NCBI GenBank assembly: GCA_027041035.1
Contig: JALULB010000301.1
Coordinates: 1-7,775, forward strand
Direction: 5' to 3'
DNA: 7,775 nucleotides
Source: Sedimenticola sp.
GTDB lineage: Bacteria; Pseudomonadota; Gammaproteobacteria; Chromatiales; Chromatiaceae
Each line of letters begins with the position of its first letter. The first letter of the stretch is position 1. The notes below the pieces were generated by a model. It was not told where the DNA came from. It saw nothing but the letters and a program-made list of their open reading frames with translations, and ran no database searches. Position numbers and translations under genes: made by a program. This document shows, in pieces, positions 6,577-7,775 of this stretch.

Positions 6577-7473
6577 ATGGCGAAATACGAATATTCGTTC
6601 TATCCGGGGTGTTCCTCGCAGAAAGGCGCATCCTCATCCAACTATCTGACATCGGTCGAGACCATGTGCGACGAGCTGGATATCCAGCTGAACCACATTC
6701 CCGACTGGAACTGCTGTTCCGCATCCATCGGCTATGCTGGTGGCGGCGAGTTGCCCAGGTTGACGCTGTCGGCGCGCAACATTGCGTTGTCCGAGGAACA
6801 CAACCCCGGCCAGGAGATCGTCGCCACCTGCGCGGCCTGCTGGCTGGCGACGCGCGAAGCCTCCGAGCGTCTCGGCGAGGACGACGAGCTGATGGCTGAG
6901 GCGAATACCGCGTTGGCCGAGGCGGGCCTGAAGCTGAAGAATGATACCCCGATCAAGCACATGGCCGAGGTGTTGGTCGAAGAGGTCGGCTACGACGAGA
7001 TCGCCTCCAAGGTGAAGAAACCGCTGGAAGGCATCAAGATCGCCGGCTATGTCGGTTGCCAGACCAACCGCCCGTTCGGGATTCATGGCGAGTCCTATGA
7101 AAATCCGAAGTACCTGGACAAGCTGGTCGAGACCCTTGGTGCCGATTCGATACCGGATTACGAGAAGAAGGTGCAATGCTGCGGCGGCGCGCTGGCGTTC
7201 TCCGAGCCGGACAAGTCGCAGGAGATGATCAAGGGCATCCTGGAGGCCGCCTATGACAACGGCGCCGACATGGTGGTGACGCCCTGCCCGGTATGCCAGA
7301 TGAACGTCGAGGTCTACCAGGATCAGATCAACGCGAAATTCGGCACCAAGTTCAAGATGCCGGTGGTCTATTATTCGACCCTGATGTCGGTGGCTTTTGG
7401 CCGCTCGGGGAAGGATGCCGCGCTCGATGGCCAGATCATCAAGGCCAAGAAGCTGGAGGACATCGCCGGATAG
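6577..7473 (+). CDS. hdrB: HdrB-like subunit with two CCG domains
   Basis: Heterodisulfide-reductase subunit B homologue, 298 residues, typical length. It carries two cysteine-rich CCG domains that in HdrB bind two non-cubane [4Fe-4S] clusters at the disulfide-reducing site. First domain: Cys12 (YPGC), Cys46-Cys47 (NCCSAS), Cys85 and Cys88 (CAAC). Second domain: Cys161 (GYVGC), Cys201-Cys202 (CCGG), Cys237 and Cys240 (CPVC). All ten cysteines are present; the only deviation is Ser for Gly after the first Cys pair. No membrane segment is evident. AAGAGG at 6565-6570 serves as ribosome binding site, six bases before the ATG. It is the last gene of the operon; a terminator follows 26 bp later. 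In methanogens HdrB reduces CoM-S-S-CoB. Here the substrate is unknown and could be a small disulfide or thiol, or the subunit may only relay electrons. Confidence 0.93.
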   Translation: MAKYEYSFYPGCSSQKGASSSNYLTSVETMCDELDIQLNHIPDWNCCSASIGYAGGGELPRLTLSARNIALSEEHNPGQEIVATCAACWLATREASERLGEDDELMAEANTALAEAGLKLKNDTPIKHMAEVLVEEVGYDEIASKVKKPLEGIKIAGYVGCQTNRPFGIHGESYENPKYLDKLVETLGADSIPDYEKKVQCCGGALAFSEPDKSQEMIKGILEAAYDNGADMVVTPCPVCQMNVEVYQDQINAKFGTKFKMPVVYYSTLMSVAFGRSGKDAALDGQIIKAKKLEDIAG

Positions 7474-7499
7474 ATTCCGGGGTTTAACTCGCTGCGTCG

Positions 7500-7533
7500 A
7501 ATAGCCCCCGGTTTCGCCGGGGGCTATTTCGTT
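7500..7533 (+). terminator. Rho-independent terminator of the qmoAB-hdrCB operon
   Basis: A perfect 12-bp stem, 7500-7511 (AATAGCCCCCGG) with 7517-7528 (CCGGGGGCTATT), encloses a TTTCG loop and runs into the T-rich stretch TTTCGTTT. It begins 26 bp after the hdrB stop codon, so the operon most likely ends here. The minus-strand exit lacks a good T run, so termination is mainly for plus-strand transcripts. Confidence 0.9.
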
Positions 7534-7648
7534 TGGCGTATTGTTGCCTCCGTCACCAAAACGTCGGAACTCTCGCACGCAACTGTTTGCCCGATGCCGC
7601 ATTTGCTCGTCGTTGTGGGGGAAGGCCGCTCCATGGTCTTCTTGCGTT
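7534..7648. other. Non-coding stretch between the operon terminator and the palindromic element
   Basis: About 115 bp with no gene, RNA or repeat that I can recognise. A 64-codon open frame crossing it and the palindrome (7541-7735) has no ribosome binding site and no family likeness, and is judged spurious. Confidence 0.6.
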
Positions 7649-7769
7649 GTAACTACTCAGCTAACCGCTGAAATGCGCCAGCTCTGCGTTCAAAAATGGT
7701 CATTTACACTTGTAAACTCACATTTTTTGCCTTGATCTGACACATTTCAGCGGTGATCTGAGCAGTTAC
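7649..7769. mobile_element. 121-bp palindromic MITE-like element with GTAA-ended inverted repeats (IS66-type ends suspected)
   Basis: The left arm 7649-7675 (begins GTAACTACTCAG, ends CCGCTGAAATG) is the inverted complement of the right arm 7743-7769 (CATTTCAGCGG ... GTTAC) with 24 of 27 positions matching. The interior continues the palindrome: CAAAAATG (7691-7698) against CATTTTTTG (7721-7729), and a central TTTAC (7703-7707) ACTT GTAAA (7712-7716) hairpin. TGATCTGA occurs at 7733-7740 and 7754-7761, 21 bp apart, and degenerate mirror copies lie at 7657-7664 and 7678-7685, also 21 bp apart. Both outer ends read GTAA inward, a feature known from the IS66 family. There is no transposase frame inside, so it would depend on an enzyme made elsewhere. 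IS66 elements usually make 8-bp target duplications; only six bases are visible on the right and they do not match the left flank. A stable stem-loop of other origin is the alternative. Confidence 0.6.
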
Positions 7770-7775
7770 CCATGT

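Noticed and set aside
2356..7473. A methanogen-type HdrABC or sulfur-oxidising sHdr locus
   Set aside because: The two flavoproteins have QmoA and QmoB lengths and domain layout, including the QmoB N-terminal CKGCG domain and MvhD-like end. None of the LbpA or other accessory genes typical of sHdr loci is present.
6634..7602. A 322-codon minus-strand open frame opposite hdrB
   Set aside because: It is an antisense shadow of HdrB that runs through the terminator hairpin and has no family resemblance.
7541..7735. A 64-codon plus-strand open frame after the terminator
   Set aside because: It has no ribosome binding site and ends inside the palindromic element. It shows no known motif.
7631..7775. 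CCATG near 7631 and again at 7770 as a target-site duplication of the palindromic element
   Set aside because: The left copy is 13 bp away from the element boundary, so it cannot be a direct flanking duplication. The match is only five bases.

Overview
This window looks like part of a GC-rich proteobacterial chromosome, most plausibly from a dissimilatory sulfur-metabolising gammaproteobacterium. That is an inference. The left flank carries a proteobacterial-type hemY and a Kbp (YgaU)-type BON-LysM gene. The centre is a four-gene operon of the Qmo/Hdr family, which in such bacteria works beside APS reductase. No aprAB, sat or dsr gene lies in the window, so the direction of sulfur metabolism is not shown directly.

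Layout: (1) 1-1502, plus strand: hemY, open at the left edge, with an unexpected in-frame membrane extension before the usual HemY start. (2) 1520-1951, minus strand: a kbp-like gene convergent with hemY. (3) 1952-2355: a 404-bp divergent intergenic region with several inverted repeats but no clear sigma70 promoter. (4) 2356-7473, plus strand: qmoA, qmoB, hdrC and hdrB, with gaps of 4, 13 and 13 bp and a ribosome binding site before each. (5) 7500-7533: a strong intrinsic terminator closing the operon. (6) About 115 bp with nothing recognised. (7) 7649-7769: a 121-bp imperfect palindrome with 27-bp terminal inverted repeats beginning GTAA, resembling a non-autonomous (MITE-like) element with IS66-type ends.

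How the operon works together: QmoA and QmoB are paralogous FAD/Fe-S proteins related to HdrA. QmoB adds two [4Fe-4S] ferredoxin motifs and a C-terminal MvhD-type Fe-S domain. HdrC brings two more [4Fe-4S] clusters, and HdrB has two cysteine-rich CCG domains that bind non-cubane clusters. The membrane subunit QmoC, which passes electrons to the quinone pool in Desulfovibrio-type Qmo, is absent, and soluble HdrC and HdrB stand in its place. The predicted product is therefore a cytoplasmic QmoAB-HdrCB electron-transfer complex, presumably exchanging electrons with APS reductase. How it reaches the quinone pool, or whether it bifurcates electrons to a soluble carrier, is the main open question of the locus.
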